Notes under the pieces: model-generated
Databases searched by the model: none
Told to the model about the DNA's origin: nothing
What the model saw: only the letters and a program-made list of their open reading frames with translations
Translations under genes and position numbers: made by a program
In this document: positions 23,940-36,265 of the stretch, piece after piece
Layout: each line of letters begins with the position of its first letter
How positions within the stretch are numbered: the first letter of the stretch is position 1
Source of the DNA: Lasioglossum baleicum
Taxonomy: Eukaryota > Arthropoda > Insecta > Hymenoptera > Halictidae
Assembly (NCBI RefSeq): GCF_051020765.1
Contig: NC_134934.1
Location: forward strand, 13,592,001 to 13,656,000
Direction: 5' to 3'
Length of the DNA: 64,000 bases

Positions 23940-24700
23940 AGTTTACTAGCTGATGTGTAAAGAAAAAGTGAAGGTGATGATTTTTAAATGTTTTATATCT
24001 GTGCCTGTAATAACTGTGGAAGCCGCCTTTGCAGTCTAAATAAGTTATATACACGTACAAAGTCTCATCGAAATCAAGGATGAGATGAAATTTAAAATAT
24101 ATGTTTTGCAGATCTATGTTTCTGAAAATTTTATTGAAATCGATTGGCATACACACGAGCTACAAGCGGTTAAAAATTGTGAAAAGTCGTATGATAGTTT
24201 TTCACGACTTTTGATCAGTTTCTGCTTAAAATCCACAGAATCGTACATCTTTCGATGGGTATCGTTTCTTCCTGCGTCAACCGATTTCGATGAAATTTTC
24301 GGTATGTGTATAACTAACGCAGATCTACAAAACATATATTTTAAATTTTCATTAAGGGCCCAAATAAAAAAGTTTTAAAAAGTGCCTTTTTTATTTTTGC
24401 ATGTAACTTTGTAAATTATAATTTTTGGGAAGCACATCATTTAGTAAACCAATGCTTCTAATTGCTTACAAAACATCAGGTCGTTCATTATAAAAAAGTT
24501 GTTTTGTTTTAAAGGTCGTACGAACACTTGTGTTGGCCACTGTAGCTTTTTCATGTGTCAATCGATTTCAATGAAACTTTGTACATGTATACATACGTAT
24601 AACTTACTTTAGATGTACAAAATATGTACATGTTTTCAATTTTCATTACAGGCACATACAAAATATTTAAAAATCGTCACCTTTAGATAGACAGAAATGC
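23940..24700. repeat. Block of internally repeated, partly inverted dispersed repeat units
   Basis: Several diverged units of the pattern GTCAAYCGATTTCRATGAAA.. RGATSTACAAAA.. TTTTCATTA.. occur in direct and inverted orientation (about 24050-24110, 24105-24170, 24275-24380, 24555-24690). Related sequence lies at 14290-14600. No open reading frame or known termini. Confidence 0.45.
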
Positions 24701-25527
24701 GTAAAATACTTTTGGAACTAATAAATTGAATGTTTCTTTGAAGAGAAGGAAGACCTACTGGCGCCTTGAAGTGACTCTCACTTGGTAGTCCCGGCGACGA
24801 GTTTAGCTAACGATCACTGGTAGTAATGGACACTACCAACTCCCATTAACACCACCATAGCTTACCGTCTTGTTGATCTTCTGTTCTAAGAAAGTTTGTA
24901 CAGATTCGCGCGGTGAATTCCTCCGAAACAACCTTGAGCCATATTTTTGGTAATCGATCAATCGATGGTAGAGAGTATTGTAAATATTTCAGTGAGACTG
25001 AAGGAGAATTATTATTACCACGCTTATATTATCTTGCCGAGTTGTCCATGTTGTCGTTGTCGTTGTCGTTGTAAGCGTCAAATCTTGTAATCGAATTTTA
25101 AATCACTTCCCGAAGAGCTAGAGACTTGAAACTTTAAACATAGCTCAGGACTGGATGACAATGCAATATTGAAAAACAAATTTTTTAAAAAAACTGTACG
25201 TCTAGGAGAAAAAAAATTAAATATTAACCGTCACACATCGCCGCGCGACGCTCCGTAGTACCTCATCACGTTCAGCGATCCCCACTCCGCGCGCCAGTGC
25301 TCCCTACTCCACTACGCGTTCCCACTCCGACTCATCCCCACACATTCCCAGTGTGGTGTTCCGTTGATTTAGTTCCATTTCGAACAATTTCGGACTCCAT
25401 GAAGAGACGTCGTCTCTCGGAGTCATCCCCTCATTCTTTCTCGCGTATTTCCATATCTTGCGTTTCTATATACAATATCTTACTATTCCATACCAGGACA
25501 TATTACTATATCTTGCGTTCCATTTAA

Positions 25528-25801
25528 CACGTTCGCTGCCAACAACGAGTTATCTTGTAGGTCGAAGTTTGTGTTTAAGCGCCAGCTACGAATATACTCG
25601 CAGTTGGCGTTGTCATAAAACATCTTATTGCAAAAACCGACTACGCGCGCGATATAACTCGTATAATTAATGAAGCAATTAAAAATTATCTAAATTCAAT
25701 ATCTCCCATAAATACATGTTTTGTATTTTTATTTTACAATTAATTAAAATTTGTTGGCGTGGTGGAACCGTTTTTGAAAATGTCGCTCAGCAGCGAACGT
25801 G
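25528..25801. mobile_element. TTAA-flanked MITE, CACGTTCGC termini, 274 bp
   Basis: TTAA (25524-25527), then CACGTTCGCTGCCAAC; the right end AGCAGCGAACGTG is followed by TTAA (25802-25805). Termini are inverse to each other. Related termini at 35892-36265 and 62897-63057. Confidence 0.7.
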
Positions 25802-25827
25802 TTAAAAAAGACTAAAAAGTAGAAAAT

Positions 25828-26083
25828 AAAAAAATATATAAAAAAGACTTCTTAAAAACCTCGCTTATATTAAAATGCACTAAAAAGGAGAAAACAATTT
25901 TTTTAGGCATTAGTGACTATAAATAAAAGCGTGGAGCGCCCACGAAGATTACGTCAATATAGTTTACCGCTCCACGCTTTTATTTATAGTCACTAATGCC
26001 TAAAAAAATTATTTTCTTCTTTTTAGTGCATTTTAAAATAAGCGTGGTTTTTAAAAAGTTTTTTTTATATATCTTTTTTTATA
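25828..26083. repeat. Long palindrome (about 110-bp arms, about 29-nt loop)
   Basis: Left arm 25828-25938 and right arm 25968-26083 are nearly perfect inverses (shared TTAGGCATTAGTGACTATAA, ATAAAAGCGTGGAGCG, AAAATGCACTAAAAAG). The loop is about 25939-25967. Transcription would give a long hairpin RNA. It may be a foldback element; its tips are AT-rich and not clearly defined. Confidence 0.8.
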
Positions 26084-26085
26084 AG

Positions 26086-26286
26086 TACACTGCGGATCTT
26101 CATGCAAAATAAAAATTGTCTGCATCGATTGCAAGAATCAGAAACTGAATCGAATGTTATTGCTTCCCTTAATGATTTTAATAGAGGAAAAATCATATAT
26201 TGACATCTTCAATTTCGGAAATTGTTCAACTATTTCGAAGTTCATCTACTCAATTTTGTTATAAATGCATAAAGATCCGCAGTCTA
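26086..26286. mobile_element. hAT MITE, complete copy, 8-bp duplication
   Basis: 201 bp from TACACTGCGGATCTTCATGC to the inverse GCATAAAGATCCGCAGTCTA. Flanks TTTATAAG (26078-26085) and TTTATGAG (26287-26294) match at seven of eight. Another left terminus (TACACTGCGGATTTTTATGG) starts at once at 26295, a second truncated insertion at the same spot. Confidence 0.8.
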
Positions 26287-26586
26287 TTTATGAGTACACT
26301 GCGGATTTTTATGGAAAATATCAATTGTCTGTATATTTATCGACAAGATAATGAAACGTTTCAGCACGTTGTCGAGAGGTTGCACTCTATTAGCGAGCAA
26401 TTATTTAAAAACCGTGTCGTTCCTCCATCCCTGTAATTCATCGAAATTAGCGTAATGAAACGATTAACTGAAAGTAATTTAAGGCTATTACCGCTGTTAT
26501 ATCTCCTTCCCCGATGTAGGAGTATCATAGCTGAAACATGCTAATGACAAGATTAATTTGCGGTTAATTTATTTTCCTAGTATAGA

Positions 26587-26591
26587 GGGGA

Positions 26592-26625
<34 letters not shown>

Positions 26626-26627
26626 GA
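26587..26627. repeat. GA microsatellite
   Basis: A run of about 40 bp of mostly GA dinucleotides. No gene nearby. Confidence 0.9.
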
Positions 26628-27719
26628 GAATTTGTGGATGTGCGCGTGTTACGTTTTTACAGTCGTTGACGTTGATGTTTGTGTTTCTGTTCTTTCCGGA
26701 AAAATAATCAGAGATTCGCGCACGCGTTCATTAAAACGACACTCGCGGCAGAGGATAGTTGAAAGTTTCTTAGGCTCGCGCAAACGCAAATACACAAGAC
26801 ACGAGGAAACCGATATACATATTTTAGAACGTGATCAATGATCGCGATGTTTTACCAATCCGAAAATCAGCAGTTTATTGCGAATATTTTTCTGTCAATT
26901 AATTTGGAAGATTCGATCTTCCACGTGTTCCGTATTCGAACGCGTTTATTTATATACAAACGCGTGGCAAATGGCAAGAATACAAAAGTCTTTACATGAT
27001 CGCAAAATTGTACCGTGTTTTTTAATAAATTTATTGAGTTTATCTTTTACAAAAAGTTTGAAAGTTGATTAATTGGAGAATATTGCCTGGAAACTGTAAT
27101 ATAAATTCATCGTAGCTTGTGAAAATTGTTTATCCATGTACAGCCGCTGCCCGTGTATTTCAAATTTTCCCTTGAAAAGTTTACGAGGTCAGCGGAGTAA
27201 CAAATACTAGCGGCAGAAGCTAAAATTCTGACTCCTAGAAGAAACAATGGAGATGAATCTTTTTCCCGTATATTTATAGCCGCATAATCCGCGTATAGGT
27301 TGGACCTAGCACGCTTCCCGCGAAGAAGCGTCTATTGTTTCCTAATGAATATTCAAACAGCTGCTCCAGAATCCTTGTTCTCGCGGGGAGAAGAAAAGAA
27401 CTTGAATTTATTAGCGGCTCCGAATTTGTTGACATCGGATGCTTCGTGAAATATTGCATACTTGAAACTTTAAAACATCGTAAACGTTGCTAACTCGTAG
27501 TACGAGGAAACTGTGCGACTGGTTAATTTTTCGGCTGAGGGCGATAGGTGCTAAATTGCACATGTGTCGGCAAATCTACGAAAAACCTACAAATACATAT
27601 ATCTCTGTTGATATTTTATCAGAAACTTATTGTCCACTTTGATCCACCATCCATTTTATGTATTTCAGATTATGGCGCGGTTAAGCCGGGCCAACGCGAG
27701 AGGACAGACGTAGGCACGG

Positions 27720-28037
27720 ATGAAGCGCAAAAAGGGTAACGAGGACGAGGAGGAGGAGGAAGAAGAAGAAGAAGAAGAAGAAGACGCAGAGGAAGAAGAA
27801 GAAGAAGAAGAAGAAGAAGCAGAAGAGGACGCCAAAAACGAAAAAGAAGGAGAAGAAGAAGAAGTTGCCGTGAATCAGGAAACCGTCAACGAAGAGCCTC
27901 GCAGTCCAAAGACCGAGAGATCGGCTCGACCAGAGGCAGCCAACAGCGCGGTGCTATTATCATCTTGGCCTGGTGCGTTTGATGCTAAACAAAAGGCGGC
28001 TCGAAGAGGACACAACGCTGGCGGACGGGGAACGTAA
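27720..28037 (+). other. Acidic upstream ORF overlapping the Shab start
   Basis: A 105-codon frame that begins with an ATG 51 nt after the likely splice acceptor (TATTTCAG at 27668). It encodes a lysine-rich start, then long glutamate runs from a GAA/GAG tract (27752-27830), then ordinary composition (EEPRSPKTERSARPEAA). It overlaps the Shab ATG at 27982 by 56 nt in a different frame. A shorter uORF precedes it at 27672-27713. Translation is unproven; it could be a regulatory uORF, a repeat-driven chance ORF, or part of the N-terminus if the window contains a frameshift. Confidence 0.4.
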
Positions 28038-29070
28038 TGGGAGCGCCGTGGTCACGGGCCCGGTGCTATCGTCGTCGTCGTCGTGCATGGTGCCATACAT
28101 CGGCACCGACCAGGGCTTCGTGTTCGAGGGTGGCGGCACGACGACGTTGCAGTGGGCCGGTGCATCTGTCCCAAGCTGTACCAGTACTGGAGGAGGATCC
28201 CTCGGAGTCGGTGTCGGCTCGGGGACTATAGGGACCGGTGGAGGTGTGATCGGTCTGGGTGTTAGTATGACTGGAGGCGGAGGAGGTATCGCCGTAGTCG
28301 GCGGTGGTAAACCTGGCGTAGGTGGAGGAGGAGGTGGAGTAGGAGGCGGTGGAGGAACTAACAAGGAGGTCCGTTATGCCCCGTTTTCAACGACCGTGGG
28401 ATCCGTCGGTTCGGTGGGGCCGGTGAACCTGCCCCCGCCGCCATTGCCGCCCCCTTTGCCACCTCCGTTACCACCGCCTCCACCACCACCACCGCCCCTG
28501 CCACTGCAAATGCAACAACAACGCGCGTTCTCGAGGTCGATGACGTCCCTGCCACCCGAGCCGTTCATGATCATGAGGTCGAAGGCCCTGAACCGGCGGG
28601 TCTCGATCAACGTTGGCGGCGTGAAGCACGAGGTGCTCTGGCGCACCTTGGAACGGCTCCCGCACACCCGGCTCGGCCGTCTCAAGGACTGCAACACCCA
28701 CGAGGCGATCACCGAGTTATGCGACGACTACTCGCTTATCGACAACGAGTACTTCTTCGACCGTCATCCGAAGTCGTTCAGCTCGATCCTTAACTTCTAC
28801 CGGACCGGCAAGCTCCATCTCGTCGACGAAATGTGCGTGCTGGCATTCAGCGACGACCTCGAGTACTGGGGCGTTGACGAGCTCTACCTGGAGAGCTGTT
28901 GCCAGCACAAGTACCATCAGAGGAAGGAGCACGTGCACGAGGAGATGCGCAAGGAGGCCGAGTCCCTGCGACAGAGGGAGGAGGAGGAATTCGGCGAAGG
29001 GAAGTGCGCCGAGTACCAGAAATGGCTCTGGGACCTGCTCGAGAAACCGACCACCTCGATCGCCGCCAGG
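27982..29070 (+). CDS. Shab: Shab (Kv2) potassium channel, first coding exon: N-terminus and T1 domain
   Basis: First coding exon of the Kv2 voltage-gated potassium channel, 363 codons, acceptor at 27668 and donor AGG/GTGAGT at 29070/29071 (phase 0). Residues 1-186 are insect-type low complexity: serine, long glycine runs (about 70-125), then proline runs (about 150-172). MTSLPPEP at 187 corresponds to the SLPPEP region of vertebrate Kv2.1, followed by the T1 tetramerisation domain (about 205-315): NVGGVKHEVLWRTL, DNEYFFDRHP, LNFYRTGKLH, and the complete zinc motif HX5CX20CC (HLVDEMC...ESCC) typical of non-Shaker Kv T1 domains. The acidic/basic linker before S1 ends LWDLLEKPTTSIAAR. The ATG at 27982 is the first in frame after a stop at 27871. 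M187 is a possible alternative start. Codon use in the T1 part is GC-rich and strongly coding-like. Confidence 0.92.
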
Positions 29071-32000
29071 GTGAGTTACGTCGTCAATGATCATCGCGAC
29101 CCATCTCCACCACAAACCCCCGTGTCTCTCCTGGCTCTCCTTTTTCGTTTTTTAGAGATGTCTCTTTTGTAGAGATCGGCGCGCGATCATGCCGTCGGAT
29201 CGCGCGCGCGCCGTCTCGCTTCCGCGATCTCGCGGCTAACCGGTGGGAGAAAATTTGGAATAGTATTCTGAGATCGGACTACTCCGGGACAGCGGAATTT
29301 GAACTTGAGCCAAAAACACGGGTTGTCGCAACAACGCAGCGTGTCAGTTGGCATTGACGGACCCTCGTACCGGCACCGAGGGTCGACCTTGTTGATCGTG
29401 TCTCAAATTCTTTCGATGTTTCATCGTTAAGACGTAGTTTCCTCGGTAACAGGCTCGCGCCGATCAACGATACCTTTTTCCCTTTCGTTTCTCGCCTGTT
29501 TTCCCGTTCGAGCGTACCGTTCTCGAATTTTTACGTTTACCGGTCATCGACTCCGACGGCTTCTTTCTGCGAGTTACCCTCTTTGATTTCCTTGAAAGTT
29601 GCGTGCAATTTAGAAGCACATCAGATTCTATTCAGATTTATGAGGATGTCACAAAACCGGTATTATTTTGGCGTGACCAAAAAATTCTACAAAACTATCT
29701 TCTCTTAAATAAATGTTGTTACAGTAGTACCGAAGGGATCTTTCTGAAAGCGACATTCCGAAATTCTTTCGATCTTCCCACCACCTGAATTTTCACCTAC
29801 TTAATGTACTCGTAAATGCATAGAATTCGCAGCCTACTCATCAGTCATGCAGGGTTGAAAATAGCTCTCAAGTTGGAGAAAAAAGCTTTTGGAGTCGGGA
29901 TCGCTGACTTCATCCGTGAGAACAGACTTTTTAAAAGTGGATTTGCTCGTGAAAGAAAACATTCGAAGAAGTAGTACAGTCAACTTTGAACACTATTTTT
30001 ACACCCGAAACGTAAATGACCGGCAGTGACGAAAATACATATCGAAATATTTACGAATGTTATATTGCATACGAGTTTCAATGAAGTTAGAGGGGATATC
30101 TCTTGCACAATGAGCCCTTGCGTGTTCGTCTTCAAGTCATTCATCCCGCGTTCGGTGAAACAACTTTCGATTTTCTTCCATTTCTGTATTTCTTTTCTTT
30201 TTTATTTTGGTTTCGAATGTTTCGCGAGGGAGAACGATTTCTCTATTGTTTACCGAACGAACGAACGGCTGACCGATAACTGCTCGCGTTCACTTATCGT
30301 GCGAGAATCCTGTTGAATCTGTCCACTAATCTACTTACGATGTCTCCACGTTTACAGTTCGTACTGGAGCCTCGGTTTGACGAAAGGTATTACAAAGTTG
30401 ATAGTAGAAAACATTGGTTCGACGTAGCTCACGTATTCACATAGAGAAAGACAAGTAGTGAGAACGTTTGCGACGTATGCGATCTTTCGACATATTTCAC
30501 CGTAGATCGTTCACTCGTATAGCAAATCGTCTGATCGGGTTTGGATCCTGGCTTTTCGTCGTTTTCCCGCTTGTCGGCATCGGGTTTGCTTGGCAAAGAT
30601 GTGTGAACAATAACAAGAAATAATCAGTACATGGTTTTACGTAGTATTTAACAGCACCGTGTGTGTTTGTGATCAATATTTATGCGATATCGATTGGAAA
30701 AGAGAGGAGCGGGAGAAAATCGTGGTAAATTCGGTCGAGACACACAACGAAATCTTTCTTTCCTTCGGTTCTCTGTCTCCGGAGAAAATTGATTTTGAAC
30801 ATTCGATAAAGTACAACGTTGCTGCGTTAGGGTTGTTCAAAGAATACTGAATACGATCAATGATCTTCACAGTTCTAACGAAGTTGGAATTTATTTCATG
30901 CAAACAGAAATTCAAATTGGATCGGTAAAAGTTGTTCGCCTGGATTCAAATATTTCACTGATCTCGAAATCAATTTCTGTGATTTCCCCCGGAAAGAAAT
31001 GAGCGTCTCGTTTCGACGAATTTTCACGGGAAAAAAAACGGCCACGATTTTCGCGGCGAAGCCAGCACCGCGGCCAATTATCTCGCGTCAAAGCCAGATC
31101 GAAATCACGTGAACCAAGCATAGTTGATCTATTACTCATTAACCAGACTCTAATTAGAGAGACCCTCATCTTGTTACATAGTATCGATGCATTTGGTTCG
31201 TTCCATTGATCGAGCTCTACTCGCTAGAAGAGAGTACCATGTAAATATGTACATGTATACGTGTACATGTATATGTATGTAAATATGAGCTATATGTATG
31301 TACCTATGTGTGTATGTACAGTAAAATCGTAGAGAGAAAGAGAGAAAGAGAGATATGTCCGATACGTCCGACCGTGAATTGTAAAATAGAGACTGAACGT
31401 ACGCCGAATTAGAAACGAGAGAACCTACCTAAGGAAAACGAACAGATTATAAAAGAATAATCGTAGCAGCCGCAGATCGTGGCTCGCTGTGATCGCTACG
31501 ATGATCGCCCGGTTGTGTCGATATCTGTAATGTGTATTTTATTTCTAGGTGGTGTTAACCGACCCGTATACTAATCTCATTTCTCGCCTAATCCACCTTC
31601 TCTAGTAGTTAGCCGTTGAAAAGAGACCGTGCGTCTCACGCCTGAAAGAAAAGAAAGGCAAAAAAACAACAGAAAAAAAACAATGAATGAAAGAACAAAA
31701 AGAACAAACGTAATCACCCCGCCACGGGGCCGTGATTCGGCCATCGATGATAATGGGAGTGCATAATACGCGATTACCAGGTATCACGAAGATTCTTTCT
31801 CGACACCGCTCCCTGTGAGATGTCATAGTAACTTCGCTACCAGCGAATTCAATTCGATGTGTGTGTGCGCGCGTAATACACGCATGAATAGCCGCGCGAC
31901 TAACTGACCGAGTTCTATAGTAAACGAACGACGAGAGTAAAAACGAACAAAAATAAAGAAAAAAAATACGAAAAACCAAAAACGAAATAGAATGAAACGA

Positions 32001-32888
32001 TAGAACGAAACGCAAAAGAAGACTCAGACTAATTTCTTTCGAAAAACCATGTGCGAACAATCAGCAAATCAATGAGAGAAAATGAAAAACGGGTGCATAC
32101 TGAAGAGCAAACGAATCCGACGTTTGTTCGAAAAGAAATATGTACATAGCCGAAACATAGAGCCGATCCGTAGACTGAGAGATGCACGTGGCGCTAGCTG
32201 TAGACAACTAATAGCGCGTATAGGTTCTAGAATAGTCCCCTGTTCTCTTAGAGAATAATATTTCTTTTCGGCCGGACACGTCGAATTCGTGGCCGACTCT
32301 CGGCTGATCCTCGATTACTCGTTTAACTTTAACAGTGATTAAGGCACTCAGGCGGCGCAGTTTCATAAACAATATACTTACACACCACAGACAATACACA
32401 TTGCACACACTGTTGCTCTGTGAATGAAACATGATGCGGGGTAAAGAAAGCAGCACCTGTGTCCCCACCGAACCCCTCACCCTTTCTCAACAACAGCCAA
32501 CAAAAAAGAAAGAAAAAAGAGAATGTACGTACGCCACGTTCACCAATCTCTCTCTCACCACGAGCTCTAGCCAAGATCTCTTTCAGCCCCACCCCCCACC
32601 CCCACCCGTCTAATTTCCTGTTCACAATCTTCTCTCTTTGCGATAATGTCTTTTCGCTAGTCCGCGGAGAACGCGACTCCAGATCGGTCTCTTAAAAACA
32701 GTAGTTATCGCTTGATCCGCGCGATCGATCTCGGCCGCAGCATGCTGAACGCTTCAACGGACGCCGCAAGTTCCATAGTTCAGTAGAAGAGCACCCTGAA
32801 GACCTCCTTCGAGCGTGTACTTGTCGCTAACGACCTAACGAGGTGGCGAACTCGCCGGAGCCATCAACCGATGCTTCATTGCGCATCT

Positions 32889-33160
32889 GACCCAGCTAGA
32901 ATCCTTCAAACCAGCATCAGTTTTAGGATTCTGTACCGTTCCAATCTCACCACGTTCTTTTAAAAGCGTAGAACCTGCTTAGGAACTTTGAAAGTGTGCA
33001 GAAGTATTTAATACCTAATCCAGAGACCCAGCTGGAATCCTTCAAACCAACATCAGTTTTAGGATTCCAGCTCCTCTGTGCTGTTTCGATGATCTTTTCA
33101 TCGGCCATGTTGTTTTAAAGGTGTAGAGTTGACTTAGGACCTTTTACAGGACGATACGAA
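32889..33160. repeat. Tandem duplication, unit about 136 bp, two copies
   Basis: GACCCAGCTAGAATCCTTCA at 32889 recurs with one change at 33025, each followed by AACCARCATCAGTTTTAGGA and later by TTTTAAARGYGTAGA and CTTAGGA. Divergence between units is moderate. Confidence 0.7.
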
Positions 33161-33385
33161 CGCGAAAGTTAATCTTTGAAATTGTTCGCAAGATCGAAAC
33201 TAATTTCGAGTGACTAACTGTTACGAGCTGGGACAGGTATCATAGCTTTCGTCGACTGAACTGGACCTCTGTTTATGGCCTGGTTGGGTTCACCACGTCG
33301 ATAGATCGCCACCTCCAAGTATACGTCCAAGGGTTTTACCTTAATGCGTCAATATTACAGAAACTATTGATTTTCCACTATATTT

Positions 33386-33476
33386 AAACCGCGTAAGCTC
33401 AGTCGGTCAATAACTGCGGCTACTTCGGAGAGCCGATGGTATAGTTATCGGTGGGAACACCGGAACGCGGTTTTTT
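33386..33476 (+). ncRNA. Candidate structured small RNA, three-way junction, T6 end
   Basis: A 9-bp closing stem pairs AAACCGCGT (33386-33394) with ACGCGGTTT (33465-33473). Inside it are two arms. Arm 1: ATAACT (33410-33415) with AGTTAT (33443-33448), enclosing CGGCT/AGCCG (33417-33421, 33431-33435) capped by C-UUCG-G. Arm 2: CGGTG (33449-33453) with CACCG (33458-33462) and a GGAA loop, a GNRA-type tetraloop. The 3' stem runs into TTTTTT, a Pol III-type terminator. A 14-nt single-stranded segment lies at 33395-33408. It is not a canonical tRNA (no B box); the short GGGAACACC stretch is also found in 5S rRNA but the rest does not fit. Function unknown; expression not shown. Confidence 0.4.
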
Positions 33477-35170
33477 AATTAGTAATTCATTAAAATTGTC
33501 CATTAGTAATCCTCTAGAGCTGTTAACATCAGCTTCTGAAAAAAATTGAAATTGACGATTTTTCTACGATTAAATCTGTGATCACAGAGTGACTTCGAAG
33601 TTACCTCGAAGTAATAGCAAGCACGAACTTCGAGATAAATTAGTGTTAACGAATGTTGGTTTGCTCGACAGACGACTACGTTTCCGAGACCTTTCGAACC
33701 AGAGTCACAGTTTCAGAACTTTATGTAATTTTTGTAATCGTTCGTTTGCAAAATTTTTGTCCGGCTTCAGTCGTCGAGTAGGATCACGACTTTCCTGGCA
33801 CCGATTCTCGAGGTCACTTTGCGTGCCACAAGAATTTATTCGTGTCGGGACTTACGAGTTGCTTTATACCCGATCGAATCGATTTGTTTTCGTCGAATTC
33901 TATTGACCCATTTACATTGAAACATAGTGAATCATCCACATAAAACGCTTGAATAAAACAGACTTGCCCGCGGTGAACAATTCGAAAAAAGTGATTTCTC
34001 GATTGAACGGACATCGATATTAATCGTCCACCATTATTGTTCGTGCATTCTTCGAGCTTTTACTTCGCCAGAATTTATTCTTGAAAGAGGAGCACGGACT
34101 TATTGTTGTGGCTATCAGACTTGCCAATCGATACCGGAAGCGGATGAAAAGTTAAACAGAAAAAGGCGGTAAGGTGGATGCACTCGAAGGTGAATAGCCG
34201 GCGAGTTATGCTTGTTAAAACTTTCACTGCAGGAAGTTGCCAAAGTACGATTATGTGCTTGTTGTTTTAGGTGAATCACCTCGTGTCGAGTGTGTATAGC
34301 TTTGCCCGACTGACTATGCGGTAGCGACTCGTAACTCAATTAGACGATACGGATAACCAAACTGTACTGGAAAAAAGCGGTAAACGTCCGCAAAGAAACT
34401 GTAACTTTCAATCGTTCGTATAGCGTTACGGTGTCGTGGTAAATAATAAAATAAATGTCGTGGTACAAATAAATAAATCACAGAGAGAGGGAGAGAGGCA
34501 GAGTTTGTCGGAAATGATTAAAATTTTTTATCTGCGATATTCCGGGAGAATGAAAACCGAGAGAAAATTTAATGAAATACATGTTTATCTCTCTCTCTTT
34601 CGAAGGCTGAACGAAATTGTATGAAACTGTGTTGACATTTCATCGTCGGTGGAAGCAATTTCGCTCTTTATTCATTATAAACGAACAATGCAGTGACGAG
34701 CATGGTGGACGATTTTAATGTAGCTATTTCGGGAAACTTATAAATAACTCGGTAGCTTCATTGAGATTTCGAGTAAGCTCGACGAGTTGAGATTTGTGGC
34801 GCAAACAACGAATGATCGACGCTACACCCTCGAACACGTTGAAATCCTCAATTTTTCGGTTAATTTGTTCGTACTCCGCATAGTTTATTTACCGGAAAGA
34901 TAGGTTTCTCGACGAAGAACTGGAGATTTAACGCGGTGTTATGTTTAATTTGAAAAATTAATTGGTCTATTTCTTTTTTATTAGAAAATCTCCCATCATC
35001 GATTAACGTTAAGAAGTCAACAAATCGATTATTATTCGAGTTACGTCCTCGAATAATATCGGATAAATAAAGTCAACTAATCCTCTAAATAATTGGGTAC
35101 ATTACCTGAATCGATTAATGTAGAACAAGTTAATGAAGTTGCGTCCTTCAGTGTCCATTTGTCATATTAA

Positions 35171-35429
35171 CCGTTTGCACTCGGAGCTATTCTAATTCAA
35201 AAATCGAATTTTTCTTCCTGCTTTAAATATTTCCATTTTATATGGTTTTCTTAATTCTATCGTTATAAAACTGATACAATACATCGTACAATACTTTCAG
35301 TGGTTTATTAAAATATTAAATACGTTTAGTAATTTATCGAATACAAATTTAATAACGCAACAAATAGTTTGAATAATGATACAAAAATTATTAGTGGTGC
35401 CTCCGAGTCACCCCTCGAGTGCAAAGGGT
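35171..35429. mobile_element. piggyBac-like MITE, CCCTTTGCACTCG family, 259 bp
   Basis: TTAA (35167-35170), then CCGTTTGCACTCGGAGC; the right end CCTCGAGTGCAAAGGG is followed by TTAA (35430-35433). Same family as 19387-19604. Confidence 0.8.
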
Positions 35430-35891
35430 TAATTACAGAGTTCTGAAACTATTTTTGAAGGAAGCATTTAGGGTTAGAAATTAGGGTTGCATTTCAACCT
35501 GTTTTGGGGTGTAGCTCCCGTTTCCGGTTGTGTACCGCTGATTCGAATTCACCCCGCGTTTCTTACATCGTTATCCGGGCTAATTTTTCAAGATTCACAG
35601 GGGTTTCCCGTCACGGCATTAAAAGGGCACGTAATAGTTAACGCGTAAACTCGAAGGTCGTTTTCCGCATGCAACGGCGATACCATCGCGCCACGCTCCA
35701 GTTTAATTGCCAGCTAATTATTTGATTAGGCTCGCGTTTTCTGGCGAGACAGAAATCAAATCTGACCTTCTACACTATTTCTTGACGCCATACTCGCGAA
35801 AATTTATGGCCGTTCCGCTCGAAATCGCACGAGTATTCTTCCCGCGTGACAAGTTTCTCGTCCATTAAAATTTTCTCACCGATTGCCTTAA

Positions 35892-36265
35892 CACGTTCGC
35901 GACCGCCATTTTGTGCAGAAACCGTTTGTCATTGACAGACACCTAAGCGGAAGGTATTCAAAAATAATAATGGATGTGTAAATAAATGATACGCTGTTTT
36001 CTTTTAAATTAGTATTTCATTATTCGTAATTAGTGAATTTTCAATAACAATGGAATTGTCAGTACGTTTACCATGACTACAAGCTGTAAAAACTAAGCAG
36101 GTATTGCGATGTGAAGTCTGCCTTCGAATCAACCATGTATATACACAGAGTTGTCCTAATTGTTAATGTAATTTGCCTTATTAAGTGTGTCACGCATGTG
36201 TGACGACGGTTTCTCGTGAGACTTTGCAGTGTTATTATATATTTGCGACGCCGGTAGGGAGCGTG
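35892..36265. mobile_element. TTAA-flanked MITE, CACGTTCGCGACCGCC termini, 374 bp
   Basis: TTAA (35888-35891), then CACGTTCGCGACCGCC; the right end, inverted, reads CACGCTCCCTACCGGC and is followed by TTAA (36266-36269). No ORF. Confidence 0.65.

Larger units (their letters stand above)
15421..27668. other. Upstream region or first 5'UTR intron of Shab
   Basis: 12 kb with no supportable coding exon. It alternates GC-richer blocks (about 16000-16800, 18600-19240, 22600-23450) with AT-rich DNA and holds many MITEs listed separately. A decayed copy of the GGGGGTA/TTAA MITE family is visible near 17050-17125 (CCTCAAAAGTCCTACTTTTACG, GTGATTTGCATT). A TCC/CT-rich tract lies at 23270-23310 and a GA tract at 22910-22937. 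Confidence 0.45.

Noticed and set aside
27960..28364. Proline-rich minus-strand frame opposite the Shab N-terminus
   Set aside because: Antisense of the glycine-rich coding stretch of Shab; shadow frame.
31602..32060. 152-codon minus-strand frame
   Set aside because: Dominated by Phe/Ser from A-rich plus-strand sequence; no homology or splice context.
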